A DNA stretch of 64,000 nt from Balamuthia mandrillaris (lineage: Eukaryota; Discosea; Longamoebia; Balamuthiidae): positions 80,212-144,211 of the forward strand of contig JAVKOQ010000135.1 in assembly GCA_031835245.1 (NCBI GenBank), written 5' to 3'. Below are positions 23,657-36,235 of this stretch, piece after piece; the first letter of the stretch is position 1; each line of letters opens with the position of its first letter. The notes beneath the pieces are model-generated. The model was not told where the DNA came from. It searched no databases and saw only the letters and a program-made list of their open reading frames with translations. Made by a program: the position numbers and the translations under genes.

Positions 23657-24506
23657 TTAATAATAGGTTCGAGTTCTGTTATGATTCTTAGAGAGAATCT
23701 CTTTGATCTGCAGCAAGGCATCCTGCGTGATCCTATTCTCCTCCAATTGCAACTCCACCAAGGTGCTGTTCTTCTGCAACTTCTTCACTATGGCCAGCGA
23801 CACGTCCTTGCCGTCGATCCTGTTGTTCTTCAAGTCCAAGGACTTGAGCGACTTGTTCTCCTTCAACGCCTTCAACAAGAGCAGGCATCCCTCGTTGCCC
23901 AACAAGTTGTTGGCCAGACGAAGGCTGTGAAGGCGGGTGTTGTGGCGAATGAGCTCCGCCAGGTGAACGGCCCCTTCGGCGGTGATCATGTTGAACTCGA
24001 GGTGCAGCTCCTCCACGCAGGTGTTGCGCAGGAGGGAGTGGCAGATGAGCTCCACTTTGTGGTCGCGCAGGGCGGAGGCCTCCACGACGGCGGCCTTCCA
24101 AAAGTCGTCAGGACGGACTTGAACCACGCTCACTCCTTCTGCATAGTCATCATTGAGGTAACCTTTTTTTTGTTTAAAATTTGTTAATTTTTTGTATTTT
24201 TGATTTAAAATTTTTAAATATTTTTTTTCAGTTTGTAGAAAGCGAAAAAAATGAAAGAAGAAAAAAATGTTTACCAAAGAGTTCGGTGACTTCATCATCT
24301 TCGAGAGCAACGTCCAGCAGCAAGTTCATGCTCTCGGCCTGGGAGCGCGGCGGGGGAGGAGGCTCCACCTCCGTGCCGTCCTTCTTGGTCTTCTTCTTGG
24401 GCGGGGGGCGAGGGGGAGGCGGGCGCAGGTTCCTGCGCGCGATGGCCACGGCCCGCGCCGTCTTGGTCATGGGTCCCGCTTTCCGTTTGGAGCAACAGCA
24501 CCCCAT
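23657..24506 (-). CDS. N-terminally acylated leucine-rich repeat protein
   Basis: Two exons, 24275-24506 and 23657-24162, give 245 residues. The N-terminus MGCCCSKRK has Gly2 for N-myristoylation, Cys3-5 for palmitoylation and a basic cluster, a pattern that anchors proteins at the plasma membrane. A Pro-rich linker follows. The second exon holds ribonuclease-inhibitor-type repeats: VEELHLEFNMITAEGAVHL, LHSLRLANNLLGNEGCLLL, LKSLDLKNNRIDGKDVSLA and LVELQLEENRITQDALLQI. This suggests a membrane-tethered binding surface; no partner or catalytic domain is evident. It shares a divergent promoter region with the next + gene. Confidence 0.85.
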
Positions 24507-25029
24507 CCTTCTTCTTTCTTCCTCTCTTTTCTTTGTTTATTTATTTTTTAACGGGGCCTCTCATGATTTGGGTTTAATCATTTATATTATAATAACATAT
24601 ATTATTAGCGTCACATCATTATATATTAATTAATAGAAAAGAGAAGAAGAAACAAAAACATCCCTTCTCTCTTGCGTCCTGCGTTGTTTATTTTATTTAT
24701 AAAACTTATGCTTTAATTCTTCTTTTTTATTTTTTGTTCATAAAAAACAAAAAACAAAAAAACAAAAAAAAGAAAAAACAAAAAAACAAAAAAAAAAGAA
24801 AAAAAAACAAAAAAACAAAAAAAAGAAAAAAAACAAAAAAACAAAAAAACAAAAAAAACAAAAAAAAGAAAAAAAACAAAAAAACAAAAAAACAAAAAAA
24901 ACAAAAAAAACAAAAAAAACAAAAAAACAAAAAAAAAGAAAAAAGAAAAAAAGAAAAAACTGAAAAACTGAAAAAAAAAAGAAAACAGAAAAAACAGAAA
25001 AAAGAAAAACAGAAAAAGAAGAGAAATAA
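24507..25029. other. AT-rich divergent intergenic region with a 285-bp A-rich tract
   Basis: AT-rich sequence at 24540-24730 is followed by a near-homopolymeric A tract, 24740-25020, broken by single C or G every 5-8 bases. The tract ends 10 bp before the ATG of the next gene, so it is promoter or 5' UTR. Confidence 0.7.
24740..25020 (+). repeat. (A5-8 C/G)n A-rich repeat
   Basis: More than 30 A-runs are separated by single C or G bases. The composition differs sharply from the GC-rich first exon that follows at once. Confidence 0.9.
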
Positions 25030-26104
25030 ATGGAAGGGGAGCTGCACAGAAAGTATCAGGCCCTCTTCGCGCGGGTGGAGGCCCAAACGGAGCTCTGGAA
25101 CCAGGCCGCGCTCTACTCGGGGGCCCTGCTCTCCTCCCTCTCCACCAACGCGGAGGCGCTGCAGCTGCTGGCCGCAAGCGCCGCCGAGCAGCCCCTTGGG
25201 GTGCTCGAGCTGTTTTGTTCGGTGGGGGCGGAGGGCGACGACGCGGAGGGGCAGAGGGAGGCACGCGATGTGGACCCGAGAACCCGCCTGCAAGCCCGTT
25301 TGGTGGAACAGATGGAAGACAGCATGAAAGGTTTACTTTCTTCTTTGTATGTCCCTTTTTTTTTTGATTCTTGTGTTTGAGTGTGATTCGATTTTTTTAA
25401 ATCTCGCTCACTACTTTTTTTCATTCGATTTTGTGATTTGTGATTTGTTTTGTTGTTGTTGTGGATGGAATACAAGAAAAACATTTCAAAGCGTGACCCA
25501 AAGGATGGACCAACTGCTGCACGAAGCGTGGCAACTGCTACCGTCCCTCTCCGCAGGGAAGGACAGCAGCACCCCACAGGAGGAAGCGGAACGGTACTTC
25601 CGCTTGGTTCACGACCGCTCCTCCGCGAGAGAGGGCGAGTCGCTCATTTTCTTGGCGCCTTCCCCGTCGGAATACGTGGAGCAGGTCGAAAGCATTGCGA
25701 GCATGTACGAGAGGGAGTATTGGCACAAACAACGCCTTTTGGAGGGGATCAGCTACCACCATCCCAACAAAACAGAAGAGAAGGACGAGCAACAAGAAGA
25801 AGAGCGTGAGAGGATGACGCTGCAGAACATACATGCTCTTTGGCTCAGCGAACCTCACATACGGCATAGCCTTGGTTCGTTCTTGCTTTTCCTTTTGGTT
25901 GAATGTCACCTATTATTCTCTCTCATCGCTTCTTGTTCTCCCTTATCGCTTCTCTCTGTGCAAGAAGCATGTCGGCTCTTTTGCTCTATTCTCTTGCTCT
26001 CTCGTATCTCTCTGCTAATCTCTCTTTTGCAACAAACCAAAGTGAACAAGTGGATTGGAGCAATTCGAGCGAGCAGAACTATCAGCGACAGTTTGCGCCA
26101 CTGA
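25030..26104 (+). CDS. Unrecognised helical/coiled-coil protein
   Basis: Exons 25030-25346, 25477-25874 and 26043-26104 encode 258 residues. The donor GTATGTCC at 25347 is the only one that keeps exon 2 open, which supports the model. The sequence is largely alpha-helical with heptad-like leucines (LHRKYQALFARVEAQTELW, MDQLLHEAWQLLPSL, YVEQVESIASMYEREY), and a Glu-rich stretch near residue 215. No signal peptide, zinc ligands or enzyme motif is visible, and I recognise no family. The last exon (VNKWIGAIRASRTISDSLRH) is short and less certain. The first exon is GC-rich compared with its A-rich upstream region. Confidence 0.6.
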
Positions 26105-26347
26105 AAGCCAACAAAAACCGATGTGCCATCGTCCTTATCAGACAACACAGAGAAACTGCATTGCTAAGCATGAATGCGTCACTTCAAAAAGGAGGGAATG
26201 TCACCAAGACACTCCATAACGCTAAGTGCATAGGCTCGTGTCCGTTTATGGCCTGTTATCGCTTTTGCCTGCTTCATTTCTTGTGGGGAGACATAGCGAA
26301 CATTTGTTTGATACCTCTCTCTTTGTGCTCTGTCTTATTCATTGTTC

Positions 26348-26378
<31 letters not shown>

Positions 26379-26392
26379 GCTTTCAAGGTGCA

Positions 26393-26426
<34 letters not shown>

Positions 26427-26659
26427 CGCTTCGTACAAGACGTGGGTCAAGCGAGAGGAAAAAAAAAGGGATGAGAGACGGGCGAGGGCGAAAGAGAAGA
26501 GAGAGGCAGCAAGGAGAGAGGAGATGAGCGAAGAGGTGAGAGAGGAGAAGAGAGATCAGGGAAAAAAGAGTTGACGTGAAGCGGAATCGAACGCGCGCCA
26601 GACGTAACGCATGACGTCACCTGCCCCTCTGCGAAGTTACTTCTTCGCAGGAGAAGAAG
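26105..26659. other. Intergenic region with CT runs and a structured, possibly Pol III-like, segment
   Basis: CT runs lie at 26346-26379 and 26397-26421, and a GA-rich tract at 26450-26570. Two hairpins (26601-26618 and 26630-26651) lie just before the methyltransferase ATG. See the separate entry on the B-box-like sequence. Confidence 0.5.
26563..26651 (-). other. Possible tRNA-like or Pol III-transcribed segment
   Basis: On the minus strand GCGTTCGATTCC (ending near 26582) matches the internal B-box consensus. It is followed within 20 bases by a T6 run (26563-26568), as at Pol III terminators. Upstream, GTGAC and GTTAC could pair around a 7-base loop containing CAT. However, the T-stem and acceptor stem pair poorly, so an intact tRNA is not supported; a decayed tRNA copy or chance are both possible. 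Confidence 0.2.
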
Positions 26660-27225
26660 ATGGAAGGAGGAGGAGGAGATGGAGTGGAGCAAGCAGCAGC
26701 ACAGCCAACGCTAACGGCCGAAGACCTTGCGTTTCTGGCTCTCTATAGGGCTCGTTGGGGTGGTGAGGATGCCGCGAGAAAGGTAACGGAAGAGCAAGAA
26801 GTAGAACGGCTTCGGCAACACGTCCTCTCCCTGTGGCGAACCTGTCTTGCTGAGGTATAATAGAATACTTTTTCTCCCGTCCTATGTTCTCTCTCCTTCT
26901 AGCTTTCTTTTTTTTTTTGATGAGCGTCAAGGCCAAAGTCCTGTACAGATGCGTTCGACAGCTGAGCTTTCTTCGTACAAAAGTGGACCAGCACTTCCAC
27001 TACCCTGTTGTCCTTGAGACCATCAACGCCGGCGATCCATCTTCTCGCTTCTTGGTACCGTTCTTTTGTTTTTGACCTTTTGTGTGCTGCATGCTATGGA
27101 TGACAAAGCAAAAACAAGGATCTGGGGTGCTGCTTTGGTACAGACACCAGAAGGGTAATACTGGATGGATGGGAGCAGCAGAATATTGTCGCTGTGGATG
27201 TCACCCCATTCTTTTGGTTCCTATC

Positions 27226-27261
<36 letters not shown>

Positions 27262-27851
27262 CTTGGTTCGCTTCTCTGGCGCTCTGCTTCTTTGCTCCAT
27301 CATTCATGCTGCTTTGGATAATGCAGGAATTGTGGCTTGCAACTGTATGAGGACGAAGCAAGGCTGAAACTCTCTGTTTGCATTGGTGATGTTACTTCGG
27401 ACCCAGAGTTCGTTCAGTCTCTCCTCAAGGAAGGCAGTTTTGCCCACGTATGGACAGGGGCTGTGCTGCACGTGCTTTCTCAGCAAAAAGTGGAAGCTTT
27501 GTTGGCCAGCGTCCTCGTGGTGCTCAAGAATGGGGGAACGTACTTTGGAACTTGTGTAGGCACAACGGAACAGCCCAAGGAGTGGCAGCCAGAGTTTCGC
27601 AACCGCAACGTGGCCTACTTGCACACTGCCCAATCTCTGACTAAACTGCTGCAAGAGACAGGCTTCCAGGACGTGGTAGTCCATGAACGTTCCTCTGCCC
27701 AGGTTAGGCTGTTGTTCTTCTTTCCCCATTCTCGATCCATCTTACTTTGCTTTTTTTTAATTCTTAGCATGCTGCTCAGCGTGGACCGGATGCCGATAGT
27801 CTACTTCCAAAGTGCATGCTGTCCTTTGCAGCCACAAAGCCAAAGGCCTGA
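26660..27851 (+). CDS. Class I SAM-dependent methyltransferase
   Basis: Exons 26660-26854, 26932-27054, 27119-27216, 27327-27702 and 27768-27851 give 291 residues. Motif I, FLDLGCCFGTDTRRVILDG, is assembled across the intron 2 junction and binds SAM. IVAVDVTPFFW gives the acidic residue at the end of beta-2, and IGDVTSDPEF motif II. AHVWTGAVLHVLSQQKVEAL and LVVLKNGGTYFGTCVGT follow as motif III and beta-5. The LGCCFGTDTR variant and the FFW that follows recall uncharacterised fungal methyltransferases of secondary metabolism. The substrate is unknown. The start is the first ATG in frame, directly downstream of a structured leader. Confidence 0.85.
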
Positions 27852-27968
27852 AAGTTCTTCCTTCTCCTTGTTTTGCACACAAGAATGCAGTGTTTTTTTT
27901 TTCTTTTTCTTTGTACAAAAATACTCCCCCATATACAGCAGCATGATTGTCCCCCCCCTCTCACCCAG

Positions 27969-29376
27969 TCAATAGTTGAAGGGGAAGAGCGATGCAAAGA
28001 GCCGCACCAGCTCCGGCCTCGTCACTTGCAGGCAGTAAAAGTCGACGGCGCAAGGGATGACCCCCCCGCAATAGCCCCCGAACACGTATGCCCTCTCGTT
28101 CTGCACCACGTTCACCGTTCCCATGCTTCTGTTTGACGGCGGCTCCGATGCGAACGTTCTTCTTCCTCTTGCTCCTCTTCTTGTTCTTCTCCTACTTGTT
28201 TCTTCTTCAGCCATTGCTTCCGCTGCCTCACCGTTTCCATCTTCTTCACCTTCTTCCTCCTCCTCTTCATCGCCATCTTCCTCTTCTTCATTTGTTCCAT
28301 TTTCAGTAGTTTCGTTGTTATTGTTGTCGTTGGACGAAGAAGAAGCTGAATCTGAGGCGGAGGAGGAAGAAGAAGGAGAAGGGGAAGCGACGACACAACT
28401 CATGTCGTGCCATTGGAGGGAGACAGTGTCAAAGGCCCAAAGACCGTTGATGACGTGGTTGCCTTCGGCGGCGGCTCCGCCGAAAACGAACACAAAAGTT
28501 CCCAACTTCCACAAGTAAGAGTAGGTGCTCATTGGTGGTAATACTCTCGGCTTTACTTCTGTCCATTCGTTTTTGGCTTTTTTTTGTTTTAGTATTCAAT
28601 AAGGGAGACAAGACAGGGAGATTGACGACAGAACGTACCAGCGGTATAGAAATAGATATCATTATATTGGGTGGTCCACCCCTCCTGAGCAGACCACAGT
28701 CCGCCGCCAAACAAGAAGATCTCATCCCCGACACTCACCATCTTATGACCAACTCTCCGTGAAGGCGCGCCCTTAGCCTCTATTTTTTTCCACACCATCG
28801 TTTCTGTTTTTGGAGAGAGAGGATAGGGAATAAAGGGTGATTTAGAGAAACAAACAATAAAAAAGAGCAGAGAAGAGAAGGAACAAACCTGTATTTAAAC
28901 AGTAAAAGTCGCCAATGATTTCATATTTGTTAACATTGTCGCCAACAGAACCCCCAAATATGTAAAAGCAGTTGCCGATGACGGCGCTGCTATGGTTTGA
29001 CCGCGGCGGGGGAATTTGCCCCTTGCATACTGGGTAGGACCATGAACGTTGCTCTATTTTTTACGGTTTCAATTAAAACAGAGAAAAGAGAAAAGAGAAA
29101 AGAGAAAGAGATACTTGGATCAAAGACGGCCACGTTGTAAAAGACCTCAAGGTCAAATCCACCAAAGGAGTAGATCAAGCCGTCAATGCAGACGGATTGG
29201 TGTCTCGCAAAGTTGGGAACCTTTCCGTTGCGCAGTGTCACCTGGTGAAATTCTCTTTGTACAGTGTCATAGCGATAAATCTCTGCCAACCGCGCTCCTG
29301 ATAGGTTCTGCAGATCGTAACAGTTTATAGAGAGGAGAGAGGCAGAGAAGAGCGCGATTAAGCAAAGAGAAGTAGC

Positions 29377-29415
<39 letters not shown>

Positions 29416-30707
29416 CTGAACCTGTCCTCCAATATAATAAATATCAGTGCCGATGGCGGCACCGGTATGAGCGTACCGTGCACAAGGCCGCGTGGCTTCC
29501 CCTGTGATTCGCACCTTCTCCCACCGCAGAATACCTGATAAACGCATATGAAGCATATATAGCGTTTATTAGTTTCCTTCTTATTCTCATCTTTCCTTCT
29601 CCGTCTCACTTCCCTGAGAGTCCCAAGACAACAAACACATACATAACATAACATAACATAACATAACATAACATAACATAACATAACATAACATAACATA
29701 ACATAACATAACATAACATAACATAACATAACATAACATAACATAACATAACATAACATAACATAACATAACACAACAAACAAGTAAACAAGCAAACAAG
29801 CAAAGCAAAAGCAGACAAAGGATGTACCTGGTTGTTGGAATAGCAAGTACTGGCGGAAATAAGCCTGCCAGTCGAGGTGCTTATACCAACGTACTCTGCT
29901 CTTGGGGATGCAGAAGCGCCGCCGAGCGAGGGTCCGCCATACGGTATTGTGTTGGGCCAGCGCATGAAAGTGCCAGCAGGTGCCTCGCACAGCACACACA
30001 TCCCTCAAGGTGAAGACGTGTTGAATGGTCTTGAGCTGCAGTTCCGTTGGCAGTTGCGTAAAGGGGAAAAAGCTGCCATCAAAAGAAGCAACCCCACCAA
30101 GGCCACCTGCAACAGACGTAGTCTCCATCATCGAAGTAAAACCATAAGAGGACGCTTCTCCTTCCTCTGCCTCCTCTTGAAGAAGAAGGTGGTGAAAGTG
30201 GTGAAAAGCGCTGTTGGTGGAGGGTGGAGCAACGCCACGTTTGAGCCGTTTCTTGTCTTTGTGGTTGAAGAACCCCTCCTCTTCTTCCCCTTCTTCCTCC
30301 TCCTCCTCCTCGGCTTCTTCAGCAAGAGATGTGGCAGGAGGGCTGCCGGAGTTAAAATTGGAGTGGTGGTGCTCCATCGTCCCATTTTTTTCTCGAGACA
30401 AGAGGGGAGAAGAAGGAAGAGCCGCTGCTCCTCCTGTTGTCGTCGTTGTGGGACACAACAATGCCCTCAAATGAAGCGGAGAAGAAGCAACAGCAGAAGA
30501 GGAGGAGGGGGAGGAGGAGGAGGCGGCGGTCTCTGCTTCTCTGCTCTCTTCCATGGGCGAGGAAGAGGGAGAGGAAGAGGCGGAAGGATAATTGTCATAG
30601 GGGGTACTCTCCATGGAGGAGTTCTCATGGCTGAGCGACCTGTTGCTGCTCCCATTGCTGTCGTTGGGGCTACTGCTCCGTTTCGCCCAATTGAAAAACC
30701 GTTTCAT
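27969..30707 (-). CDS. F-box protein with C-terminal kelch propeller
   Basis: Exons: 29828-30707, 29422-29534, 29115-29307, 28889-29029, 28639-28803 and 27969-28543, giving 688 residues. A Ser/Glu-rich N-terminal region precedes an F-box at FTQLPTELQLKTIQHVFTLR and VRGTCWHFHALAQHN. Kelch blades follow, roughly one per exon (TDIYYIGGQ, GLIYSFGGFD, NCFYIFGGSV, DEIFLFGGGL, TFVFVFGGAA, RAYVFGGYCG). F-box/kelch proteins act as substrate receptors of SCF ubiquitin ligases; the target is not evident. The last propeller exon carries a long Ser/Glu-rich insert. The acceptor at 28544 was chosen because it alone links the last two exons in frame. The start was set at MKRFFNW; an upstream in-frame ATG also exists. 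Confidence 0.85.
29638..29772 (-). repeat. (ACATA)n pentanucleotide array in F-box/kelch intron 1
   Basis: About 26 perfect units, TATGT on the sense strand, inside the intron 29535-29827. Confidence 0.95.
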
Positions 30708-31146
30708 CTGTTCTCTCTCTCTTAATTTTTCTTTGATTGATTTTTTTCTTTTTCTTGTTGGGTTTCTTTCAAGAATAAAAATGAGTTTGGTTTGATTTGA
30801 AACAAAGGCACAAGAACGAATCGACAAACGTACTGTTTGGTTGGGGGGGAGAACAGAGATCCTTGCCTCACTCTCTCTCTACTTTTTCTTTCTTCTCTCT
30901 CTGCTACTTTTTTTTAATATTCAATTTATTATTTTTATTTTCAAATTTTTTTGCTTTTTTTGGAATTAATGAAAAAATTTTTGTCGGTTTTTTGTATAAA
31001 TAAGGAAATTTGTCGACAAATGGGGTTCACGTCGACGTGGATTTTAAAAGACAAAGCCAAGAAAGAAACGAAAGATGAAGGAGCAAGCGAGTCAGTGGCA
31101 GTCTGTGTTGAAGGGGGGACGGCCTCCTCTGCTTTTTTTTTTTTTT
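30708..31146. other. Intergenic region with palindromic GTCGAC sites
   Basis: AT-rich sequence contains TTTGTCGACAAA at 31009-31020 and CACGTCGACGTG at 31028-31039, both perfect palindromes, between the F-box/kelch start and the Pmp3-like stop. Confidence 0.6.
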
Positions 31147-31426
31147 TTACACGTAGGAAGGTGGGTGGTGGTGGTAGATGTGGACTTCTTCAGGGGTACT
31201 AAAGATCACGAACCAAGCATGGATGACACCTAAACAGAACAGATGCACACACCAGTCAATCGATAAATAACGAAAAAAATAAGAGGTTTCAAAAAAAAAA
31301 ACGTTCATACCTGGAAGCCAACCGATGATGCACAACAAAATGTTTAGGAGGAAGTGACCTCCACAACCCCTCTATACAAAACAAAAAAAAAAAAAGAGAG
31401 TGTCACTACAACCACTGGTCTTCTGC

Positions 31427-31473
<47 letters not shown>

Positions 31474-31552
31474 GTTAAAACAAAACCTTGATAAGCACAG
31501 GCACAAAGGGCAAAAAGATAGCAAGAATAGCCAACAAGATATCTCCCAGCAT
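31147..31552 (-). CDS. Pmp3/RCI2 (UPF0057) small plasma-membrane proteolipid
   Basis: Exons 31487-31552, 31311-31371 and 31147-31229 give 69 residues. Two hydrophobic helices (DILLAILAIFLPFVPVLI; FLLNILLCIIGWLPGVIHA) flank the family motif RGCGGHFLLN, and the usual WLPG turn is present. The tail (EEVHIYHHHPPSYV) is His-rich. Yeast Pmp3 and plant RCI2 affect membrane potential and Na+/cation tolerance. The gene is too short and too divided by introns to be one long open frame, but the joined product matches the family over its whole length. Confidence 0.92.
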
Positions 31553-31896
31553 TTTTTTTTTTTGGTTTACTGTTGGTCTATTGTTGTGCGTTATGCGCTA
31601 CGCTAAAAACGATAAAACTGAGAATAAAAAAAAAGTTTTGCTAGCGGGAACGAAAAGAGAAAAAAGAGGAAGCAACGAAAAAAAAATTTGTTTCGCCGCA
31701 TGGCTGGAAGAGAGGAGGGAACGCGGCAAGAACGATTCTTTCTTTCCTTTTTCTTCCAATTTTTCGACTAAATTATTTGGTGAATTTCCAAAAATGAGCC
31801 ATTATTGTCGACTTTCGTTGATGGATAATCCTCAAGCTGCAATAAAAATGAAATTATTTGAAAAAATGGATTATTATTGGTCGTGCCCTTCTTTCG

Positions 31897-32070
31897 TCAC
31901 TCGTTGTATTTGGAGAAGCGAGAAACAGAGAAGAGTAACCGATTGCATTCACCGAGGAAGGGTAAGGCAGTGTGGGTCTTCTCTGTCAATGCTGCTGCCA
32001 ATTGCTGCTGGTGATAAGAAGCATGTTGCACTTCCTCGATCTCCTCTTGCAATGCCTGTAGAGCCATCAT
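31897..32070 (-). CDS. Doubtful 57-residue helical ORF
   Basis: The reading frame MMALQALQEEIEEVQHASYH ... LLFSVSRFSKYNE looks amphipathic and natural. It lies between the Pmp3-like gene and the dehydratase on the same strand. No family is recognised. A 5' exon may be missing, since a poly-T/poly-A stretch precedes the first ATG, but no donor in the right phase was found. It could also be a 3' UTR frame. Confidence 0.3.
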   Translation of the reverse strand: MMALQALQEEIEEVQHASYHQQQLAAALTEKTHTALPFLGECNRLLFSVSRFSKYNE

Positions 32071-32221
32071 GTAGCTTTTTTTTAAAAAAAAAAATGAAAA
32101 CAATACGAGGTGTCAGCGCAACGCTCCCTTCCCTGTCCATGAGCATGAAGAGAAGGTTTATTTTGTGCACAACAAAACTGTGACTCCCTTGCGAGAGACA
32201 AAAAGGAGGAATGAAGCAAAG

Positions 32222-34487
<2,266 letters not shown>

Positions 34488-34966
34488 TTGGATGCTCTCG
34501 CTCGCTCTGTTTGTCGTCGGGGAAATTTTTTTTATTGTCTGCTTTATTTATTGCCGACAATTATTTTTTTGGTATTAATATCCTTTCTTGGCCGGAACCA
34601 CAACAACCCACGGAATTTCAGGCAGCATACGACCTAATAAGGTGGTTTATCTCATGTCCATGGCATGGACAGGAGAGCGGATAATCGAAAAGAACAATGT
34701 TTCATGATAATTTCCTTTTATATACAAAATTACGGTTGTTTATGATATTATCATGAAAAGTCGTAAAATATGAAAATATATCTCTCTGATTGTGGATATT
34801 CAAAAATAATTGATATAAGCGAGCAAGGAACAGAAAAGAAAGAACGTTGCCTTCTTCTTGCTTCTCTCTCTTGGTGTGACCGCATTTTTGTGTGTGTGTG
34901 TGTTTCGTTCGCAAAGCGTTTTCTTTCTTCTTCTTCTTCTCTCTTCCTTTTCTTTTTTTCCCCCGT
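34488..34966. other. Divergent intergenic region dehydratase / FYVE-TBC
   Basis: The 479 bp are AT-rich in the middle with a TC-rich stretch just before the FYVE-TBC ATG. TGTCGTCGGG lies at 34512-34521, 25 bp upstream of the dehydratase start. No gene was seen. Confidence 0.5.
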
Positions 34967-35257
34967 ATGCAAGGCACTGCGCCCGAGCTGTTGGCGGCAA
35001 AAAAGGAACGCGATTCCTGGGCTCGAACGAACCATCACCAGGAAGGAACAAGTTACAATAACTCTCTTGCTCTTCGTATTCTTCCTTTCTGATGCTATTC
35101 TACTTTTTTTTTTGGTTCTTATCAAACTATATCCTTCAGGTGAAAATAGCACCGTAGCTGCAACGCCAAGGATCATTGCCTGTTTTTGGATGGACGACAA
35201 GGCCTGCACGCACTGTCCTCTCTGCGAGAGCCCCTTTCGGTTCTATCGTCGCCGGGT

Positions 35258-35303
<46 letters not shown>

Positions 35304-36189
35304 ACTTCTAACCTTATTTATATATTGGGGTTGACCGATAATGACATCCATGACAGCATCACTGCCGAGTTTGTGGAGGTTTGCTTTCATGTCTCCTTCT
35401 TGTGTTTGTTGTCCTTGTTCTTCTTGTTCTTGTTCTTGTTCTTCTTCTTGTTCTTCTTCTTGTTCATCTTCTTCTTGTTCTTGTTCTTGTTCTTCTTCTT
35501 GTTCTTGTTCTTCTTCTTCTTCTTCTTCTTCTTCTTCTTCTTCTTCTTCTTCTTCTTTGCTTCTTTTGCCTTGTTGCTGCCGTGCCCATGCACTCATTCT
35601 CAATTAATAAAAGGAGTGTTTTGTTACAACTGCTCGCAAGAACAAGTGATGGTTTATACGAAGGATGAGGGCAATCAGTTGGTGCGGGTTTGCGATCTCT
35701 GTTACGTGCGTCTTGGTATGTTTTCCATCCCTTAAACCGAACATTGAAGAGAATACCAAGATGAGAGAGAGAGAGAGAGAGAGAAGGTAAGACAGCTGGT
35801 TTATCTTTTGCCAAACAACATAGATAAGAGTGGCACAGTGATGCACGTGTTGATACCAGACCACGAAATGAGACGTTGGCAGCAGATTATAAACTCTTGG
35901 TCGGCCTTTTTGGATCCTATACCAAACAAAGATGCTGAGATAAACCTTCAGGTATGCTCTCTCCTATGTTTCGCCTCTCATCTCTCTCGTCCCTCGTCTT
36001 GCCCTATCTCCTCTCTTATTGTTGACCCTTGCTGACGAGCGTTGAACTCCTTCTCTCACCCAGTACAAAGATATGATTTTGGAAGAGGAAGTGCCCCCAC
36101 CTCTGCGTATTCCTTTGTGGCAAACCATTTCGGGAACTTCCTTATTGATGCAGTCCTATCCTGAATACTATTACTCGGTACCAAACTTC

Positions 36190-36235
<46 letters not shown>

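Noticed and set aside
29638-29772. ACATA array considered as a CRISPR or telomere-like array
   Set aside because: There are no spacers, the unit is 5 bp, and it lies inside a spliced intron.
35136-35603. Minus-strand Glu-rich frame over the FYVE exons
   Set aside because: The plus strand gives a coherent FYVE finger with matched splice phases; the minus frame is the TTC repeat read backwards.
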